A stretch of 64,000 nt of DNA from Hyphomonadaceae bacterium (GCA_022844475.1 JALHLR010000014.1:1-64000); one strand, 5' to 3'. Positions 42,747 to 56,732 are shown, counted from the stretch's first letter. The notes: generated from the letters alone by a model not told the origin. Made by a program: numbers and translations.

Positions 42747-42775
42747 TTGACCCCGGCAGGGCAGGCCAGTATAGC
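42747..42775 (+). promoter_or_regulatory. Distal promoter of the rpsL operon
   Basis: TTGACC at 42747-42752, 17 bases, TATAGC at 42770-42775. This is one of the best sigma-70 matches in the window, 195 bases before rpsL. Confidence 0.75.
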
Positions 42776-42834
42776 CCCGCCTCACATCGACTGACCGGCC
42801 GTGGATTCACGTCCAAACGCGGTTAAGGCGACGT

Positions 42835-42863
42835 GTTTTAAGAGAGCGAAAGCCTCCTATAGA
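42835..42863 (+). promoter_or_regulatory. Possible proximal promoter of the rpsL operon
   Basis: TATAGA at 42858-42863 is preceded at 17 bases by GTTTTA, a poor -35. The sequence around the -10 (CTCCTATAGAGT) resembles that of the rpsM promoter (CTCCTATAAGTA). A second start point here is plausible. Confidence 0.4.
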
Positions 42864-42970
42864 GTTCGGCCGGGGCAGCCTTATGGCTTGTCGCGGCCAA
42901 TGTTTTTGCAGCAAGACACGCCGATTTGGCTGAAAAAAGCCCGGCGAACTGGTGTGACGAGCGAGGGTAG

Positions 42971-43342
42971 ATGCCTACGATCCAGCAGTTGATCCGCAAA
43001 CCGCGGCACGACAAGCCGAAGCGGAACAAGGTTCCGGCTCTGAAGTCGTGCCCGCAGCGCCGCGGCGTCTGCACGCGCGTCTACACGACCACGCCGAAGA
43101 AGCCGAACTCGGCTCTCCGGAAAGTCGCCAAGGTGCGCCTGACCACCCAGTACGAGGCGGTCTGCTACATCCCCGGCGAAGGTCACAACCTTCAGGAACA
43201 CTCGGTCGTGCTGATCCGCGGCGGCCGCGTGAAAGACTTGCCCGGCGTCCGCTACCACATCCTCCGCGGCGTGCTCGACACGCAAGGCGTCAAAGACCGT
43301 AAGCAGCGTCGCTCGCATTACGGCGTGAAACGTCCGAAATAA
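42971..43342 (+). CDS. rpsL: 30S ribosomal protein S12
   Basis: Decoding-centre protein, 123 residues. The conserved [19 protein letters not shown] loop with the lysine linked to streptomycin resistance and [17 protein letters not shown] are unchanged, so the protein should be of the streptomycin-sensitive form. rpsG follows after 12 bases. Confidence 0.98.
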   Translation: MPTIQQLIRKPRHDKPKRNKVPALKSCPQRRGVCTRVYTTTPKKPNSALRKVAKVRLTTQYEAVCYIPGEGHNLQEHSVVLIRGGRVKDLPGVRYHILRGVLDTQGVKDRKQRRSHYGVKRPK

Positions 43343-43354
43343 CAGGTAACAAGC

Positions 43355-43825
43355 ATGTCCCGTCGTCACCGCGCAGAGAAACGCCAAGTCCTTCCCGACG
43401 CCCAGTATGGCGATCAGGTCATCACCCGCTTCATGAACCAGGTGATGTACCAGGGCAAAAAGTCCGTCGCCGAAAAGATCGTCTACGGGGCCCTCGAAAC
43501 CGTCGCCACGAAGTCCAAGCGCCCGGCGACCGAAATTTTCCACGAAGCCCTCGGCAATGTCGCGCCGTCGGTTGAAGTGCGTTCGCGTCGCGTCGGCGGC
43601 GCCACCTATCAGGTTCCGGTCGAAGTTCGCCCGGAGCGCCGCCAGGCTCTCGCCATCCGCTGGCTGATCGAGTACGCGCGCGCCCGTTCGGAAAACACGA
43701 TGGAAGAGCGTCTCGCCGCCGAGATGCTCGATGCATCGCACGGCCGCGGTTCAGCGGTGAAGAAGCGTGAAGACACGCACCGGATGGCGGAAGCCAACCG
43801 CGCCTTCTCGCACTATCGCTGGTAA
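43355..43825 (+). CDS. rpsG: 30S ribosomal protein S7
   Basis: Primary 16S rRNA binder of the small-subunit head and operon repressor in other bacteria, 156 residues. [40 protein letters not shown] and a normal C-terminal [16 protein letters not shown] are present. fusA begins 39 bases downstream. Confidence 0.97.
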   Translation: MSRRHRAEKRQVLPDAQYGDQVITRFMNQVMYQGKKSVAEKIVYGALETVATKSKRPATEIFHEALGNVAPSVEVRSRRVGGATYQVPVEVRPERRQALAIRWLIEYARARSENTMEERLAAEMLDASHGRGSAVKKREDTHRMAEANRAFSHYRW

Positions 43826-43864
43826 TCCAGCGGTCCGCCGCAATACGAATTCAGAGGGCTCCCC

Positions 43865-45943
<2,079 letters not shown>

Positions 45944-45997
45944 TGAAGCCCAACTGGCGGCCAACCCCCGCTGAACGAAGCTACGGAGTAGGATATC

Positions 45998-47188
<1,191 letters not shown>

Positions 47189-47217
47189 TCCTCGACTGAT
47201 CTGCTGAACACGAGAAG

Positions 47218-47241
47218 GGGCGTCAGGGAAACCTGGCGCCC
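47218..47241 (+). terminator. Terminator after tuf
   Basis: GGGCGTCAGG and CCTGGCGCCC pair over ten positions (one U-G) around a GAAA tetraloop, followed by TTTCGCTTT. It ends the rpsL-rpsG-fusA-tuf transcript. Confidence 0.85.
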
Positions 47242-47275
47242 TTTCGCTTTGAGGGCGATGGGGTGCCGGGCTGGA

Positions 47276-47590
47276 CGTTGCATCAGCCTCTGGATCAATC
47301 CGGGGCAGGAGGGCGCGTTTTAGCCCCACGAGCGCGAGGCCGCGCAGACCATGGGTCCCTGTGGCGGCCGCATCGAGCCAGCGATCGGGAATGTGGGGCA
47401 GGTGGGCGATGCGCCATTTGACGTTCACCTGGTCAGCTTCCCGGACCTCGCGAGAGCTGATTCCTGCGCCAGCAATCCAGAAACCCCGAATCTGTCGTCG
47501 CACAGGTCAGAAATCGCTTTCAGCGCTTCGATTCTGGAGGGGCGCCAAGCCGGTCGCTGCCAGGCCGATGTCCCGAAAACACTGGGCTGA
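47276..47590 (-). pseudogene. Decayed gene fragment, unidentified
   Basis: Two protein-like stretches lie in successive minus-strand frames. The first reads RIEALKAISDLCDDRFGVSG then LLAQESALARSGKLTR and stops. The second, in a shifted frame, reads READQVNVKWRIAHLPHIPD, RWLDAAATGTHGLRGLALVG and LKRALLPRIDPEAD. Both look like real helices and strands rather than shadow text, and they would join at about 47450 after one indel. There is no clear start. I could not assign a family. Confidence 0.3.
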
Positions 47591-47644
47591 TTGACCCCTG
47601 ATGCAGATTCTTGCCGCCTGCGGCAGCTCGCCTCAAACTCGCGC

Positions 47645-47673
47645 TTGACGGGACCGGGGAGGGCGCGTAGTAC
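47645..47673 (+). promoter_or_regulatory. Promoter of the S10-spc operon
   Basis: TTGACG at 47645-47650, 17 bases, TAGTAC at 47668-47673. It is followed by a leader of about 145 bases. Confidence 0.7.
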
Positions 47674-47701
47674 CCCGGCTCGTTTCCGACCGGCTTAGCC
47701 G

Positions 47702-47721
47702 TATCCGAGGAATCTCGGATA
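47702..47721 (+). promoter_or_regulatory. Hairpin in the S10 leader
   Basis: TATCCGAG and CTCGGATA form eight pairs closed by a GAAT loop, about 25 bases after the expected transcription start. It could be a leader element for L4-type feedback or an mRNA-stabilising 5' hairpin. Neither is shown. Confidence 0.45.
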
Positions 47722-47822
47722 AACGTAAGCCACGGAAGCAAAAGGAAAAACTCAACGCGTGCGGCGGCCCTCCGGGGGATACTTCCCGGTCAGGCTGCTT
47801 TTGCGCTGTTTCGGTGGTACCG

Positions 47823-48139
<317 letters not shown>

Positions 48140-48140
<1 letters not shown>

Positions 48141-48874
48141 TGCGCACCGGAGTCCTCGCCAAGAAAATCGGGATGACTCGCGTGTTCGCCGCTGACGGCG
48201 CGCACGTGCCCGTAACCGTTCTCTCGCTCGAAGGCTGCCAGGTCGTCGGCGTCAAGAAAGACGAAGTTCGCCAGGCTGACATCGTCAAGAAGGGCGAAAA
48301 AGTCGGGACGCGTCAGGCCAATGATGGCTACACCGCCCTCGTCCTCGGCGCTGGCGTGCGCAAGGCCAAGAACGTCAACAAGTCGCTCCGGGGCGCATTC
48401 GCCAAGGCTGCGGTGGAGCCCAAAGCCGTCCTGCGCGAGTTCCGCGTTCCCGCCGAGATGCTGCTCGAAGTTGGCGCCGAAATCAGCGCTGATCACTTCG
48501 TCGCCGGCCAGAAAGTCGACGTCGTCGGCATCACCAAGGGCAAGGGTTTTGCCGGCGCCATGAAGCGCTGGAACTTCGGCGGCCTCGAAGCCTCACACGG
48601 CGTGTCGGTGTCGCACCGCTCGCACGGCTCCACCGGTCAGCGTCAGGACCCGGGCCGTGTGTTCAAGGGCAAGAAGATGGCCGGCCATCTCGGCATGGAG
48701 CGTGTCACGACCCAGAATCTGGAAATCGTTCGCACGGATGCAGAGCGCGGCCTGATCCTCGTGAAAGGCGCCGTCCCCGGCGCCGATAACAGCTGGGTCG
48801 AGATCCGCGACGCCGTGAAGGCCAAGGACAACAAGGGCGCCCCGTCGCCCGCCGGCCTCGTGAAGAAGGGCTGA
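48140..48874 (+). CDS. rplC: 50S ribosomal protein L3
   Basis: Early-assembly protein near the peptidyl transferase centre, 244 residues. [20 protein letters not shown] starts it; the loop with [20 protein letters not shown] contains the glutamine methylated by PrmB in other bacteria. It is about 30 residues longer than the E. coli protein at the C-terminus ([18 protein letters not shown]). Confidence 0.97.
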
Positions 48875-48879
48875 GCCTC

Positions 48880-49512
48880 ATGAAACTCCCAGTCGTCAAA
48901 CTTGATTCAGCCAAGGCCGGCGAGATCGAACTCTCGGACGCCGTGTTCGGCATCTCCGAGATCCGCTCGGACATTCTCCAGCGTATGGTTCGCTATCAGC
49001 TCTCCAAACGCCAGGCTGGCACGCACTCGACGCAGAACCGGGACGACGTCTCGGTCACCACCAAGAAGCTCTATCGCCAGAAGGGCACGGGCGGCGCGCG
49101 TCACGGTTCGCGCAACGCTCCGATCTTCGTCGGCGGTGGTGTCGCCCACGGTCCGCACCCGCATAGCCATGCGCATGGCCTTCCGAAGAAGGTCCGCGCT
49201 CTGGCCATGAAGCACGCGCTTTCGTCCAAAGTGAAGGATGAAGCCGTTATCGTGCTCGACGCATTCTCCGGCGAGAAGACCAAGGATCTGGTCGCTCAGC
49301 TCAAGAAACTCGGCGTCTCCAATGCCCTTTTCATCGGTGGCTCCGAGGTGGACGCCAAGTTCGCCAAGGCCGCCCGCAACATCCCCAACATCGATGTGCT
49401 CCCGCTCGCCGGCCTGAACGTCTACGACGTCCTGCGCCGCAAGACGCTGGTGCTGTCGCGTGAAGCGGTCGAAGGCGTGAACGCGCGCTTCGCCGAAGCC
49501 GAGAAGGCGTAA
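48880..49512 (+). CDS. rplD: 50S ribosomal protein L4
   Basis: Exit-tunnel protein, 210 residues. [20 protein letters not shown] is the conserved tunnel loop. In gammaproteobacteria L4 also represses its operon; the short leader here gives only weak support for that. Confidence 0.97.
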   Translation: MKLPVVKLDSAKAGEIELSDAVFGISEIRSDILQRMVRYQLSKRQAGTHSTQNRDDVSVTTKKLYRQKGTGGARHGSRNAPIFVGGGVAHGPHPHSHAHGLPKKVRALAMKHALSSKVKDEAVIVLDAFSGEKTKDLVAQLKKLGVSNALFIGGSEVDAKFAKAARNIPNIDVLPLAGLNVYDVLRRKTLVLSREAVEGVNARFAEAEKA

Positions 49513-49515
49513 GTC

Positions 49516-49815
49516 ATGGCCGCTCCCAAGGCTCTCCACTACACGCGCCTGACGGCGCCGATCATCACCGAGAAGTCGACCATGCTCTCCGAGCAGAACA
49601 AGGTTGTCTTCCGCGTGCCTCTCGACGCGACAAAGCCGCAGATCAAGGAAGCGGTTGAAGCCCTGTTCAACGTCAACGTGGTTGGCGTGAACACGCTCGT
49701 CGTCAAAGGCAAATCGAAGTTTTTCCGCGGCGTCCCGGGCAAGCGCTCGGACGTCAAGAAAGCGATCGTGACGTTGAAGGACGGACAGTCCATCGACGTG
49801 ACGACCGGGCTCTGA
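49516..49815 (+). CDS. rplW: 50S ribosomal protein L23
   Basis: Tunnel-exit protein that docks signal recognition particle and trigger factor, 99 residues. [20 protein letters not shown] and [20 protein letters not shown] identify it. Confidence 0.96.
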   Translation: MAAPKALHYTRLTAPIITEKSTMLSEQNKVVFRVPLDATKPQIKEAVEALFNVNVVGVNTLVVKGKSKFFRGVPGKRSDVKKAIVTLKDGQSIDVTTGL

Positions 49816-49827
49816 GGATAAGGCGTC

Positions 49828-50655
49828 ATGGCACTTAAGACCTTCAACCCGACTTCGCCAGGCCGTCGCCAGCTCGTGCTGGTCGACCGTTCGGGCCTGC
49901 ACAAGGGCGCGCCGGTCAAGGCGCTCACCGAGGGCAAGCACTCATCGGGCGGCCGCAACAACCTGGGTCGCCGTACGTCGCGCTGGCGCGGGGGCGGCGC
50001 CAAGAAGCGCTACCGCATCATCGACTTCAAGCGCCGCAAGTGGGACATGCCCGCGACGGTCGAACGGCTTGAGTACGATCCGAACCGCACGGCGTTCATC
50101 GCGCTGATCAAGTACACCGATGGCGAGCTGGCCTACATCATCGCCCCGCAGCGCGTTGATGTCGGTGACACGGTCATCGCCGGCGAAGGCGTCGACATCA
50201 AGCCGGGCAACGCCCTGCCGCTGAAGTCGATCCCGGTCGGCACGATCATCCACAACATCGAGATGAAGCCGCTTAAGGGTGCGCAGATTGCTCGTTCGGC
50301 TGGCTCCTACGCCCAGCTCGTTGGTCGTGGCGATGGCTACGCGCAGGTCAAGCTGTCGTCCGGCGAAGTCCGGCTGATCCCCGAGCTCTGCATGGCTTCG
50401 ATCGGCGCCGTGTCGAACCCGGACAACATGAACGAAGTGCTCGGCAAGGCCGGCCGCAACGTCAACAAGGGCTGGCGCCCGCATGTTCGCGGCGTCGCCA
50501 TGAACCCGGTCGACCACCCGCACGGTGGTGGTGAAGGCAAGACGTCCGGCGGGCGTCACCCCGTCACGCCGTGGGGCAAGAAGACCCGCGGTCCGAAGAC
50601 CCGCAAGAACAAGTCGACCGATCGCCTGATCGTGCGTCGTCGGCACAAAGCGTAA
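49828..50655 (+). CDS. rplB: 50S ribosomal protein L2
   Basis: Large-subunit core protein needed for subunit association and peptidyl transfer, 275 residues. The [20 protein letters not shown] region and the C-terminal [20 protein letters not shown] loop, whose histidine is functionally critical, are intact. Confidence 0.98.
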   Translation: MALKTFNPTSPGRRQLVLVDRSGLHKGAPVKALTEGKHSSGGRNNLGRRTSRWRGGGAKKRYRIIDFKRRKWDMPATVERLEYDPNRTAFIALIKYTDGELAYIIAPQRVDVGDTVIAGEGVDIKPGNALPLKSIPVGTIIHNIEMKPLKGAQIARSAGSYAQLVGRGDGYAQVKLSSGEVRLIPELCMASIGAVSNPDNMNEVLGKAGRNVNKGWRPHVRGVAMNPVDHPHGGGEGKTSGGRHPVTPWGKKTRGPKTRKNKSTDRLIVRRRHKA

Positions 50656-50669
50656 CGGAGAGAAGCAAG

Positions 50670-50960
50670 ATGTCCCGTTCCGTATGGAAAGGCCCCTTCG
50701 TCGACGGTTACCTGCTCAAGAAGGCAGAGACCGCCCGTGGCGCCGCGCGCTCGACGCCGATCAAGACCTGGTCGCGCCGCTCGACGATCCTGCCCGACTT
50801 CATTGGCCTGACCTTCCAGGTTCACAACGGCAAGAGCTTCGTGCCGGTCAACGTCTCGGAAGAGATGGTGGGCCACAAGTTCGGCGAGTTCGCGCCGACG
50901 CGCACGTTCCATGGCCATGGCGGCGACAAGAAAGTCGCCAGAAAGCCGGCAGGTAAATAA
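50670..50960 (+). CDS. rpsS: 30S ribosomal protein S19
   Basis: Head protein contacting the A-site tRNA, 96 residues. It starts [20 protein letters not shown]; the frame remains open upstream inside rplB, so the start is set by this conserved text and by GGAGAGAAG just before ATG 50670. Confidence 0.97.
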   Translation: MSRSVWKGPFVDGYLLKKAETARGAARSTPIKTWSRRSTILPDFIGLTFQVHNGKSFVPVNVSEEMVGHKFGEFAPTRTFHGHGGDKKVARKPAGK

Positions 50961-50962
50961 TC

Positions 50963-51361
50963 ATGGGTAAGCCAAAAGCCCCCCCGAAGCAGGCCTCCAA
51001 CGAGTCCCGCGCCGTGTTGAAGATGTACCGCATCTCGGACCAGAAGCTGAACCTTCTGGCCCAGCAGATCCGCGGCCTGAAAGTCGACAAGGCGATGGCC
51101 GAGCTCGAGTTCTCGCGCAAGCGCGCCGCCGTTGACGTGCTCAAGCTTCTGAAGTCCGCCGTCGCGAATGCCGACAACAACCACAACCTCGACATCGACA
51201 GCCTGATCGTCGCCGAGGCCCATGTCGGCAAGAACCTCGTGATGAAGCGCATGCATGCCCGCGCACGCGGCCGTGGCGTTCGTGTCGAAAAGCCGTTCTC
51301 GCAACTTACCATCGTGCTCCGCGACACCTCCGCCGTCGCGCAAACCTCCGAGGCCGCATAA
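50963..51361 (+). CDS. rplV: 50S ribosomal protein L22
   Basis: Tunnel protein, 132 residues. [20 protein letters not shown] and the beta-hairpin region [20 protein letters not shown], where macrolide-resistance changes occur in other species, are of normal form. Its stop shares a base with the rpsC start. Confidence 0.96.
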   Translation: MGKPKAPPKQASNESRAVLKMYRISDQKLNLLAQQIRGLKVDKAMAELEFSRKRAAVDVLKLLKSAVANADNNHNLDIDSLIVAEAHVGKNLVMKRMHARARGRGVRVEKPFSQLTIVLRDTSAVAQTSEAA

Positions 51362-52077
51362 TGGGTCAGAAGATCAACCCGATCGGATTTCGTCTCGGCG
51401 TCAACCGCACGGCTGACAGCCGCTGGTATGCCGACAGCGCCGACTTCGGCCGCCTGCTTCACGAAGACATCAAGATCCGCAAGTACATCAAGGAGAAGCT
51501 GAAGCAGGCTGGCGTCTCCAAGGTCATAATCGAGCGTCCGCACCGCAAGTGCCGCATCACCGTTCACACCGCCCGCCCGGGTATGGTGATCGGGAAGAAG
51601 GGCGCGGACATCGAGACGCTGCGCAAGGAAATCAACAAGCTCTGCAAGGACGAGGTGTTCGTGAACCTTGTCGAGATCCGCAAGCCGGAAACGGACTCGA
51701 ACCTGGTTGCCGAAGACGTCGCCCGTCAGCTCGAGCGCCGGGTCTCGTTCCGTCGCGCCATGAAGCGCGCGATGCAGACGACGATGCGGATGGGCGCCCA
51801 GGGCGTTCGTCTCACGGTCGCCGGCCGCCTCGGCGGCGCGGAGATCGCCCGCACGGAATGGTATCGTGAAGGCCGCGTTCCGCTGCACACGCTTCGCGCC
51901 GACATCGACTACGGCACGGCGGAAGCCAAGACCACGTACGGCATCATCGGCATCAAGTGCTGGATCTTCAAAGGCGAGATCATGGAGCACGACCCGATGG
52001 CTCTCGACCGCAAGCAGGAAGCGGTCGGTGACTCGCGTCCGCGTCGCGATCGCGACCGGCAAGACCAGCGCGGCTAG
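51361..52077 (+). CDS. rpsC: 30S ribosomal protein S3
   Basis: KH-domain protein at the mRNA entry channel, 238 residues. [20 protein letters not shown], the KH motif [18 protein letters not shown], and the basic C-terminal tail ([13 protein letters not shown]) are present. Confidence 0.97.
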   Translation: MGQKINPIGFRLGVNRTADSRWYADSADFGRLLHEDIKIRKYIKEKLKQAGVSKVIIERPHRKCRITVHTARPGMVIGKKGADIETLRKEINKLCKDEVFVNLVEIRKPETDSNLVAEDVARQLERRVSFRRAMKRAMQTTMRMGAQGVRLTVAGRLGGAEIARTEWYREGRVPLHTLRADIDYGTAEAKTTYGIIGIKCWIFKGEIMEHDPMALDRKQEAVGDSRPRRDRDRQDQRG

Positions 52078-52090
52078 GTGAGATAGGACA

Positions 52091-52504
52091 ATGCTTCAAC
52101 CCAAGCGCACAAAATACCGGAAGGCCTTCAAGGGCCGCATTCACGGTGTCGCCAAGTCCGGCTTCACGCTGAACAACGGCAGCCACGGCCTCAAGGCCCT
52201 GGAGCCTAACCGCGTGACCGCCCGCGAGATCGAAGCCGCCCGCCGCGCGCTGACCCGGGAGATGAAACGTCTCGGCAAGGTCTGGTGCCGCGTGTTCCCG
52301 GACGTGCCAGTCTCGAAGAAGCCGATCGAGGTCCGCATGGGCTCCGGCAAGGGTGCGCCCGAGTTCTGGGTGGTCCGCGTCAAGCCGGGCCGCATTCTGT
52401 TCGAGATCGACGGCGTGCCTGATGCGATCGCGCGTCAGGCCCTCACGCTCGGCGCCGCCAAGCTGTCGGTCAAGACCAAGATCGTCACGCGGATCGGGGA
52501 ATAG
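52091..52504 (+). CDS. rplP: 50S ribosomal protein L16
   Basis: Protein near the A-site of the large subunit, 137 residues. [20 protein letters not shown] and [20 protein letters not shown] are conserved; the latter holds the arginine hydroxylated in E. coli. Confidence 0.97.
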   Translation: MLQPKRTKYRKAFKGRIHGVAKSGFTLNNGSHGLKALEPNRVTAREIEAARRALTREMKRLGKVWCRVFPDVPVSKKPIEVRMGSGKGAPEFWVVRVKPGRILFEIDGVPDAIARQALTLGAAKLSVKTKIVTRIGE

Positions 52505-52506
52505 CG

Positions 52507-52728
52507 ATGACCAAGCTTTTTGAAATCCGCAAGGACCTCGAAACCTACCGCAAGTCCACCGTGGAGCAGCTGCGCAATGAGCTCAGCGGTCTTCGCAAGG
52601 AACAGTTCAACCTGCGTTTCCAGCGCGCCACCGGGCAGCTGGAAAAGACCTCTCGCGTCGGCGACATCCGCCGCTCGATAGCCCGTATCGAAGCGGTGCT
52701 GTCCGAGAAGTCCAAGCAGTCGGCCTAA
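52507..52728 (+). CDS. rpmC: 50S ribosomal protein L29
   Basis: Small two-helix protein at the tunnel exit, 73 residues. [20 protein letters not shown] is the diagnostic helix-turn-helix. Confidence 0.95.
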   Translation: MTKLFEIRKDLETYRKSTVEQLRNELSGLRKEQFNLRFQRATGQLEKTSRVGDIRRSIARIEAVLSEKSKQSA

Positions 52729-52738
52729 GGAGAGCACG

Positions 52739-52984
52739 ATGCCCAGACGAGTCATGGAAGGCACGGTTGTCTCCAACAAGATGGACAAGACCGCTGTCGT
52801 GAAAGTCGAGCGGACCTTCCTCCATCCGCTGTTCAAGAAGACCGTGCGGAAGTCGAAGCGTTACCACGCGCACGACGAAGCAAACAAAGCGCAACTCGGC
52901 CAGATCGTTGAGATCCAGGAGTGCCCGCCGCGCTCCAAGCTGAAGCGCTGGGAAATCGTATCCTTCAAAGGGGATGCCGCATGA
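52739..52984 (+). CDS. rpsQ: 30S ribosomal protein S17
   Basis: OB-fold primary 16S binder, 81 residues. [20 protein letters not shown] and the [20 protein letters not shown] loop are typical. The last four bases overlap rplN (ATGA). Confidence 0.96.
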   Translation: MPRRVMEGTVVSNKMDKTAVVKVERTFLHPLFKKTVRKSKRYHAHDEANKAQLGQIVEIQECPPRSKLKRWEIVSFKGDAA

Positions 52985-53349
52985 TCCAGATGCAGACCAA
53001 CCTCGACGTCGCCGACAATTCGGGCGCCCGTCGTGTCCAGTGCATCAAGGTGCTGGGCGGATCCAAGCGGCGCTATGCGTCGGTTGGCGACGTGATCGTC
53101 GTCTCGATCAAGGAAGCTGCGCCGAAGGGCCGTGTGAAGAAGGGCGAAGTCAAACGCGCCGTCGTCGTTCGCGTGTCGAAAGACCTGCAGCGCCGCGATG
53201 GTTCGGTGATCCGCTTCGACTCGAACGCCGCCGTCCTGGTCAACAACCAGAACGAGCCGATCGGCACCCGCATCTTCGGACCGGTTCCGCGTGAACTCCG
53301 CGCCAAGAACCACATGAAGATCATCTCGCTCGCGCCGGAGGTCCTGTAA
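52981..53349 (+). CDS. rplN: 50S ribosomal protein L14
   Basis: Intersubunit-bridge protein, 122 residues. [20 protein letters not shown] fixes the start at 52981 although the frame is open further upstream inside rps[21 protein letters not shown] is also conserved. Confidence 0.97.
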   Translation: MIQMQTNLDVADNSGARRVQCIKVLGGSKRRYASVGDVIVVSIKEAAPKGRVKKGEVKRAVVVRVSKDLQRRDGSVIRFDSNAAVLVNNQNEPIGTRIFGPVPRELRAKNHMKIISLAPEVL

Positions 53350-53681
53350 TGGCCGCCAAGATTCGCAAAGGCGACACTGTCATCGTTCTGACCGGCAAGG
53401 ATAAGGGCCGGAAGGGCGAAGTGCTGAAGTCGTTCCCGGAAGAAAACCGCGTGCTCGTGTCCGGCGTCAACATCAAGGCGCGCCACACGAAACCGAGCCA
53501 GGCTGATCCGCAGGGCGGGATCAAGCGCAACGAAGCGCCGATCCATGTCTCCAACGTCGCTCATGTCGATCCGACATCGGGCAAGCCCACGCGCGTCGGC
53601 TTCAAGACGATTGCCGACGGCAAGGGCGAACAGAAGAAGGTCCGCTTCGCGAAGCGGTCCGGGGTGGAAATCGATGGCTGA
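53349..53681 (+). CDS. rplX: 50S ribosomal protein L24
   Basis: Assembly-initiator protein with a KOW motif, 110 residues: [20 protein letters not shown], then [18 protein letters not shown]. It shares one base with rplN and overlaps rplE by eight bases. Confidence 0.96.
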   Translation: MAAKIRKGDTVIVLTGKDKGRKGEVLKSFPEENRVLVSGVNIKARHTKPSQADPQGGIKRNEAPIHVSNVAHVDPTSGKPTRVGFKTIADGKGEQKKVRFAKRSGVEIDG

Positions 53682-54231
53682 AGCTAAGTATACTCCGCGC
53701 CTCAAGTCGCTCTATGACCAGAGCATCCGTGAGAAGCTGACCCAGCAGTTCAGCTACACGAACGGCCTGCAGGTCCCGGCGCTCGACAAGGTCGTGATCA
53801 ACATGGGTGTTGGCGAAGCTGTTGCCGACTCCAAGAAGATCCGCTCGGCTGTCGCCGACCTCGCTGCGATCAGCGGCCAGAAGCCGATCGAGACGAAGTC
53901 GCGCAAGTCGATCGCCTCGTTCAAGCTGCGCGATGGCATGACGATCGGCGCGAAGGTCACCCTCCGCCGCGAGCGCATGTACGAATTCATCGACCGCCTG
54001 ACCACCATCGCGCTCCCGCGCATGAAGGACTTCCGTGGCCTCAACGGCAAGTCGTTCGACGGGCGTGGCAACTTCGCCATGGGTCTCAAGGAGCACACCG
54101 TGTTCCCGGAGATCAGCTACGACAATATCGAGACCGTCTGGGGCATGGACATCATTGTGTGCACCACGGCGCGCAGCAACGAAGAAGCGAAAGCCCTCCT
54201 CACGGAGTTCGGCTTTCCCTTCCGCACTTAA
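53674..54231 (+). CDS. rplE: 50S ribosomal protein L5
   Basis: 5S rRNA-binding protein of the central protuberance, 185 residues. The start [20 protein letters not shown] at 53674 lies inside the end of rpl[21 protein letters not shown] and the closing [20 protein letters not shown] are standard. Confidence 0.97.
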   Translation: MAEAKYTPRLKSLYDQSIREKLTQQFSYTNGLQVPALDKVVINMGVGEAVADSKKIRSAVADLAAISGQKPIETKSRKSIASFKLRDGMTIGAKVTLRRERMYEFIDRLTTIALPRMKDFRGLNGKSFDGRGNFAMGLKEHTVFPEISYDNIETVWGMDIIVCTTARSNEEAKALLTEFGFPFRT

Positions 54232-54249
54232 GCGCGCTGGAGAAAAACG

Positions 54250-54555
54250 ATGGCTAAGAAAAGCTCGATCGAAAAGAACAACCGGCGCCGCCGCCTGGTC
54301 GATCAGTACGCCAAGAAGCGCGCTGATCTCAAGGCGACTGCTCTCAACGAGAGCCTGCCTCTCGAGGATCGGTTCGAGGCGCGCATGAAGCTGGCAAAGC
54401 TTCCGCGCAACTCGGCGCCGAACCGGATCCGCAACCGCTGCGAGATCTCGGGCCGCCCGCGCGCCTATTATCGGAAGCTCAAGATGTCCCGCATCGCCCT
54501 GCGCGAATACGGCGCCTCGGGAATGATCCCGGGCCTCGTCAAGTCGAGCTGGTAG
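54250..54555 (+). CDS. rpsN: 30S ribosomal protein S14
   Basis: Head protein, 101 residues, the long zinc-independent form without the CxxC pairs. [20 protein letters not shown] and the terminal GLVKSSW are conserved. Confidence 0.97.
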   Translation: MAKKSSIEKNNRRRRLVDQYAKKRADLKATALNESLPLEDRFEARMKLAKLPRNSAPNRIRNRCEISGRPRAYYRKLKMSRIALREYGASGMIPGLVKSSW

Positions 54556-54569
54556 GGGAGGTCAGACCA

Positions 54570-54965
54570 ATGCAAATGAATGATCCTGTTGGTGACCTGT
54601 TGACCCGCATCCGCAATGCTCAGCATCGCGGCCGCTCGTCGGTGCAGTCGCCGTCGTCCAAGCTCCGCGTCAACGTGCTCGAGGTTCTCCAGCGCGAAGG
54701 CTACATCCGCGGCTTCACGGAAGTGGAGAAGGATGGTCGCAAGGAGCTCGACATCGAGCTGAAATACTATGATGGCGCGCCGGTGATCTCCGAAATCCGC
54801 CGCATCTCGAAGCCCGGCCGCCGTGTCTATTCGGCAGTCCGTGACCTGCCGCTGGTCCGCAATGGCCTGGGTATCTCGGTCCTGTCCACGCCGAAGGGCG
54901 TGATGTCGGACGCCGAGGCGCGCACCCAGAATGTTGGCGGCGAAATCCTCTGCAGGGTGAGCTGA
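54570..54965 (+). CDS. rpsH: 30S ribosomal protein S8
   Basis: Central-domain assembly protein, 131 residues. [20 protein letters not shown] and the C-terminal [20 protein letters not shown] motif identify it. In E. coli S8 represses the spc operon; no matching mRNA site was looked for in detail. Confidence 0.97.
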   Translation: MQMNDPVGDLLTRIRNAQHRGRSSVQSPSSKLRVNVLEVLQREGYIRGFTEVEKDGRKELDIELKYYDGAPVISEIRRISKPGRRVYSAVRDLPLVRNGLGISVLSTPKGVMSDAEARTQNVGGEILCRVS

Positions 54966-54966
54966 C

Positions 54967-55503
54967 ATGTCTCGCGTAGGAAAGAAGATCATTCCGCAGG
55001 TCAAAGGCGTCGACATCAAGATCGCCGATGGCCACGTCACCGTGAAAGGCCCCAAGGGCGAGCTCAAGATGGCTCTGTCCGACGAGGTCTCGGTCAAGGT
55101 CGAGAATGGCGAGCTGAACATCCAGCCGCGCAATGCTGACGAGCGCCGCTCGAAGGCGATGTGGGGCACGACCCGCGCCAACATCAGCAACATGGTTACG
55201 GGCGTCACGACGGGCTTCGAGAAGAACCTCGAACTCATCGGCGTCGGCTACCGTGCTGCGATGAAGGGCAAGGATCTCGAACTCTCGCTCGGCTACTCGC
55301 ACCCGGTCGTCTACAAGGCGCCCGCCGGCATCACCTTCGCGTCTGCCAAGCCGACGGAGATCAAGATCTCCGGGGCCGACAAGCAGACGGTTGGCCAGGT
55401 CGCCGCCGAAATCCGTTCGTTCCGTCCGCCCGAGCCTTACAAGGGCAAGGGCGTGCGCAAGGTGGGCGAATACGTCCGCCGCAAGGAAGGCAAGAAGAAG
55501 TAA
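54967..55503 (+). CDS. rplF: 50S ribosomal protein L6
   Basis: Protein near the factor-binding site, 178 residues. [20 protein letters not shown] and the closing [20 protein letters not shown] are the two family signatures. It starts one base after rpsH. Confidence 0.97.
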   Translation: MSRVGKKIIPQVKGVDIKIADGHVTVKGPKGELKMALSDEVSVKVENGELNIQPRNADERRSKAMWGTTRANISNMVTGVTTGFEKNLELIGVGYRAAMKGKDLELSLGYSHPVVYKAPAGITFASAKPTEIKISGADKQTVGQVAAEIRSFRPPEPYKGKGVRKVGEYVRRKEGKKK

Positions 55504-55506
55504 GCC

Positions 55507-55860
55507 ATGGCCTCGCTTCAGCACAGACAGTTCGACCGCCGCGCACAGCGCGTCCGCACCAAGCTTCGCAAGGTTGCAGACGGCAAGCCGCGCCTGTCGG
55601 TCACCCGCTCGTCCAAGCACATTTCGGTGCAGCTCATCGACGACGCCAAGGGCGTCACCGTCGCTGCCGCCTCTTCTCTCGAGAAGGAATTCAAGGGCGG
55701 CACCAAGTCGGAAGACGCAGCCGTCGTTGGCAAGCTCATCGCTGAGCGCGCCAAGAAGGCCGGCGTCAGCGACGTGGTGTTCGACCGCGGCGGCTACATC
55801 TTTCATGGCCGCGTGAAAGCGCTCGCCGATGCCGCCCGTGAGGGCGGCCTGAAATTCTAG
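55507..55860 (+). CDS. rplR: 50S ribosomal protein L18
   Basis: 5S rRNA-binding protein, 117 residues. [20 protein letters not shown] and [20 protein letters not shown] are conserved. Confidence 0.96.
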   Translation: MASLQHRQFDRRAQRVRTKLRKVADGKPRLSVTRSSKHISVQLIDDAKGVTVAAASSLEKEFKGGTKSEDAAVVGKLIAERAKKAGVSDVVFDRGGYIFHGRVKALADAAREGGLKF

Positions 55861-55869
55861 GAGTCGCGA

Positions 55870-56478
55870 ATGGCCCGTGAAGGCGAACGTAGCGAACGTG
55901 GTGGTGAACGCGGTGAACGCGGTCGCGGCCGTCGTCGTGAAGGCGGTGATGATCGCGAACAGTCCGAGATCATCGACAAGCTGGTTGCGATCAACCGCGT
56001 CGCCAAGGTTGTGAAGGGCGGCAAGAACTTCGCGTTCGCGGCCCTCGTGGTCGTCGGCGATCAGAAGGGCCGCATCGGCTTCGGTCACGGCAAGGCCCGC
56101 GAGGTCCCCGAGGCGATCCGCAAGGCGACCGAGGAAGCCAAGAAATCCATGGTCCGCGTGCCGCTGCGCGAAGGCCGCACGCTGCACCACGATACCCACG
56201 GCCGCTGGGGCGCTGGCAAGGTCATCATGCGTTCGGCTCCGGCCGGTACGGGCGTGATTGCCGGCGGTCCGATGCGCGCAGTGTTCGACGTGCTTGGCGT
56301 CCGCGACGTCGTGGCCAAGTCGACGGGTTCGTCGAACCCGTACAACATGGTTCGCGCCACGGTCGACGCGCTCAAGCGCCAGGCTTCGCCCCGTCAGATC
56401 GCGTCCAAGCGCGGCCTGAAGGTTCAGGACATCATCGCCCGCCGCACCGACGGTTCGGGCAACGCTGAAGTGGCGTAA
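55870..56478 (+). CDS. rpsE: 30S ribosomal protein S5 with RG-rich tail
   Basis: Decoding-fidelity protein, 202 residues. The core starts at about residue 35 ([20 protein letters not shown]) and carries the RRAQ-type second domain ([20 protein letters not shown]). The first 34 residues are an added, almost purely Arg/Gly/Glu tail ([20 protein letters not shown]) that E. coli S5 lacks; such tails are seen in alphaproteobacterial S5. Confidence 0.97.
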   Translation: MAREGERSERGGERGERGRGRRREGGDDREQSEIIDKLVAINRVAKVVKGGKNFAFAALVVVGDQKGRIGFGHGKAREVPEAIRKATEEAKKSMVRVPLREGRTLHHDTHGRWGAGKVIMRSAPAGTGVIAGGPMRAVFDVLGVRDVVAKSTGSSNPYNMVRATVDALKRQASPRQIASKRGLKVQDIIARRTDGSGNAEVA

Positions 56479-56497
56479 GGTCTAGGAGACGGTCGAG

Positions 56498-56686
56498 ATG
56501 GCTGCCAAGAAAACCCTCCGCGTGAAGCAGGTAAAGAGCCCGCAGCGGCGCGAAGCTTCGCAGCGCGCGACGCTGGTCGGCCTCGGCCTGAACAAGGTCG
56601 CCCGCGAGCGCGAGCTCGAGGACACCCCTTCGGTTCGCGGCATGATCGCGAAAGTCGCGCACCTCGTCGAAGTCGTGACGGACTAA
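56498..56686 (+). CDS. rpmD: 50S ribosomal protein L30
   Basis: Small protein of 62 residues: [20 protein letters not shown], then [20 protein letters not shown]. The [14 protein letters not shown] end is typical. Confidence 0.96.
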   Translation: MAAKKTLRVKQVKSPQRREASQRATLVGLGLNKVARERELEDTPSVRGMIAKVAHLVEVVTD

Positions 56687-56732
56687 GGAATTCGCTGGTC
56701 GCCCCCTGGGGCAGGTCAGTCTGGAGCGTAAG

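Larger units (their letters stand above)
47189..47822. other. 634-base region between tuf and rpsJ
   Basis: It holds the tuf terminator (47218-47241), an apparently decayed minus-strand gene (47276-47590), the S10 promoter (47645-47673) and a leader with a stable hairpin (47702-47721). No tRNA was found although T-loop-like text occurs by chance near 47525. Confidence 0.55.

Noticed and set aside
42815-42845. Possible CtrA site (TTAA…TTAA) near the rpsL promoter
   Set aside because: The two TTAA blocks are 11 bases apart rather than seven, so the CtrA consensus is not met.
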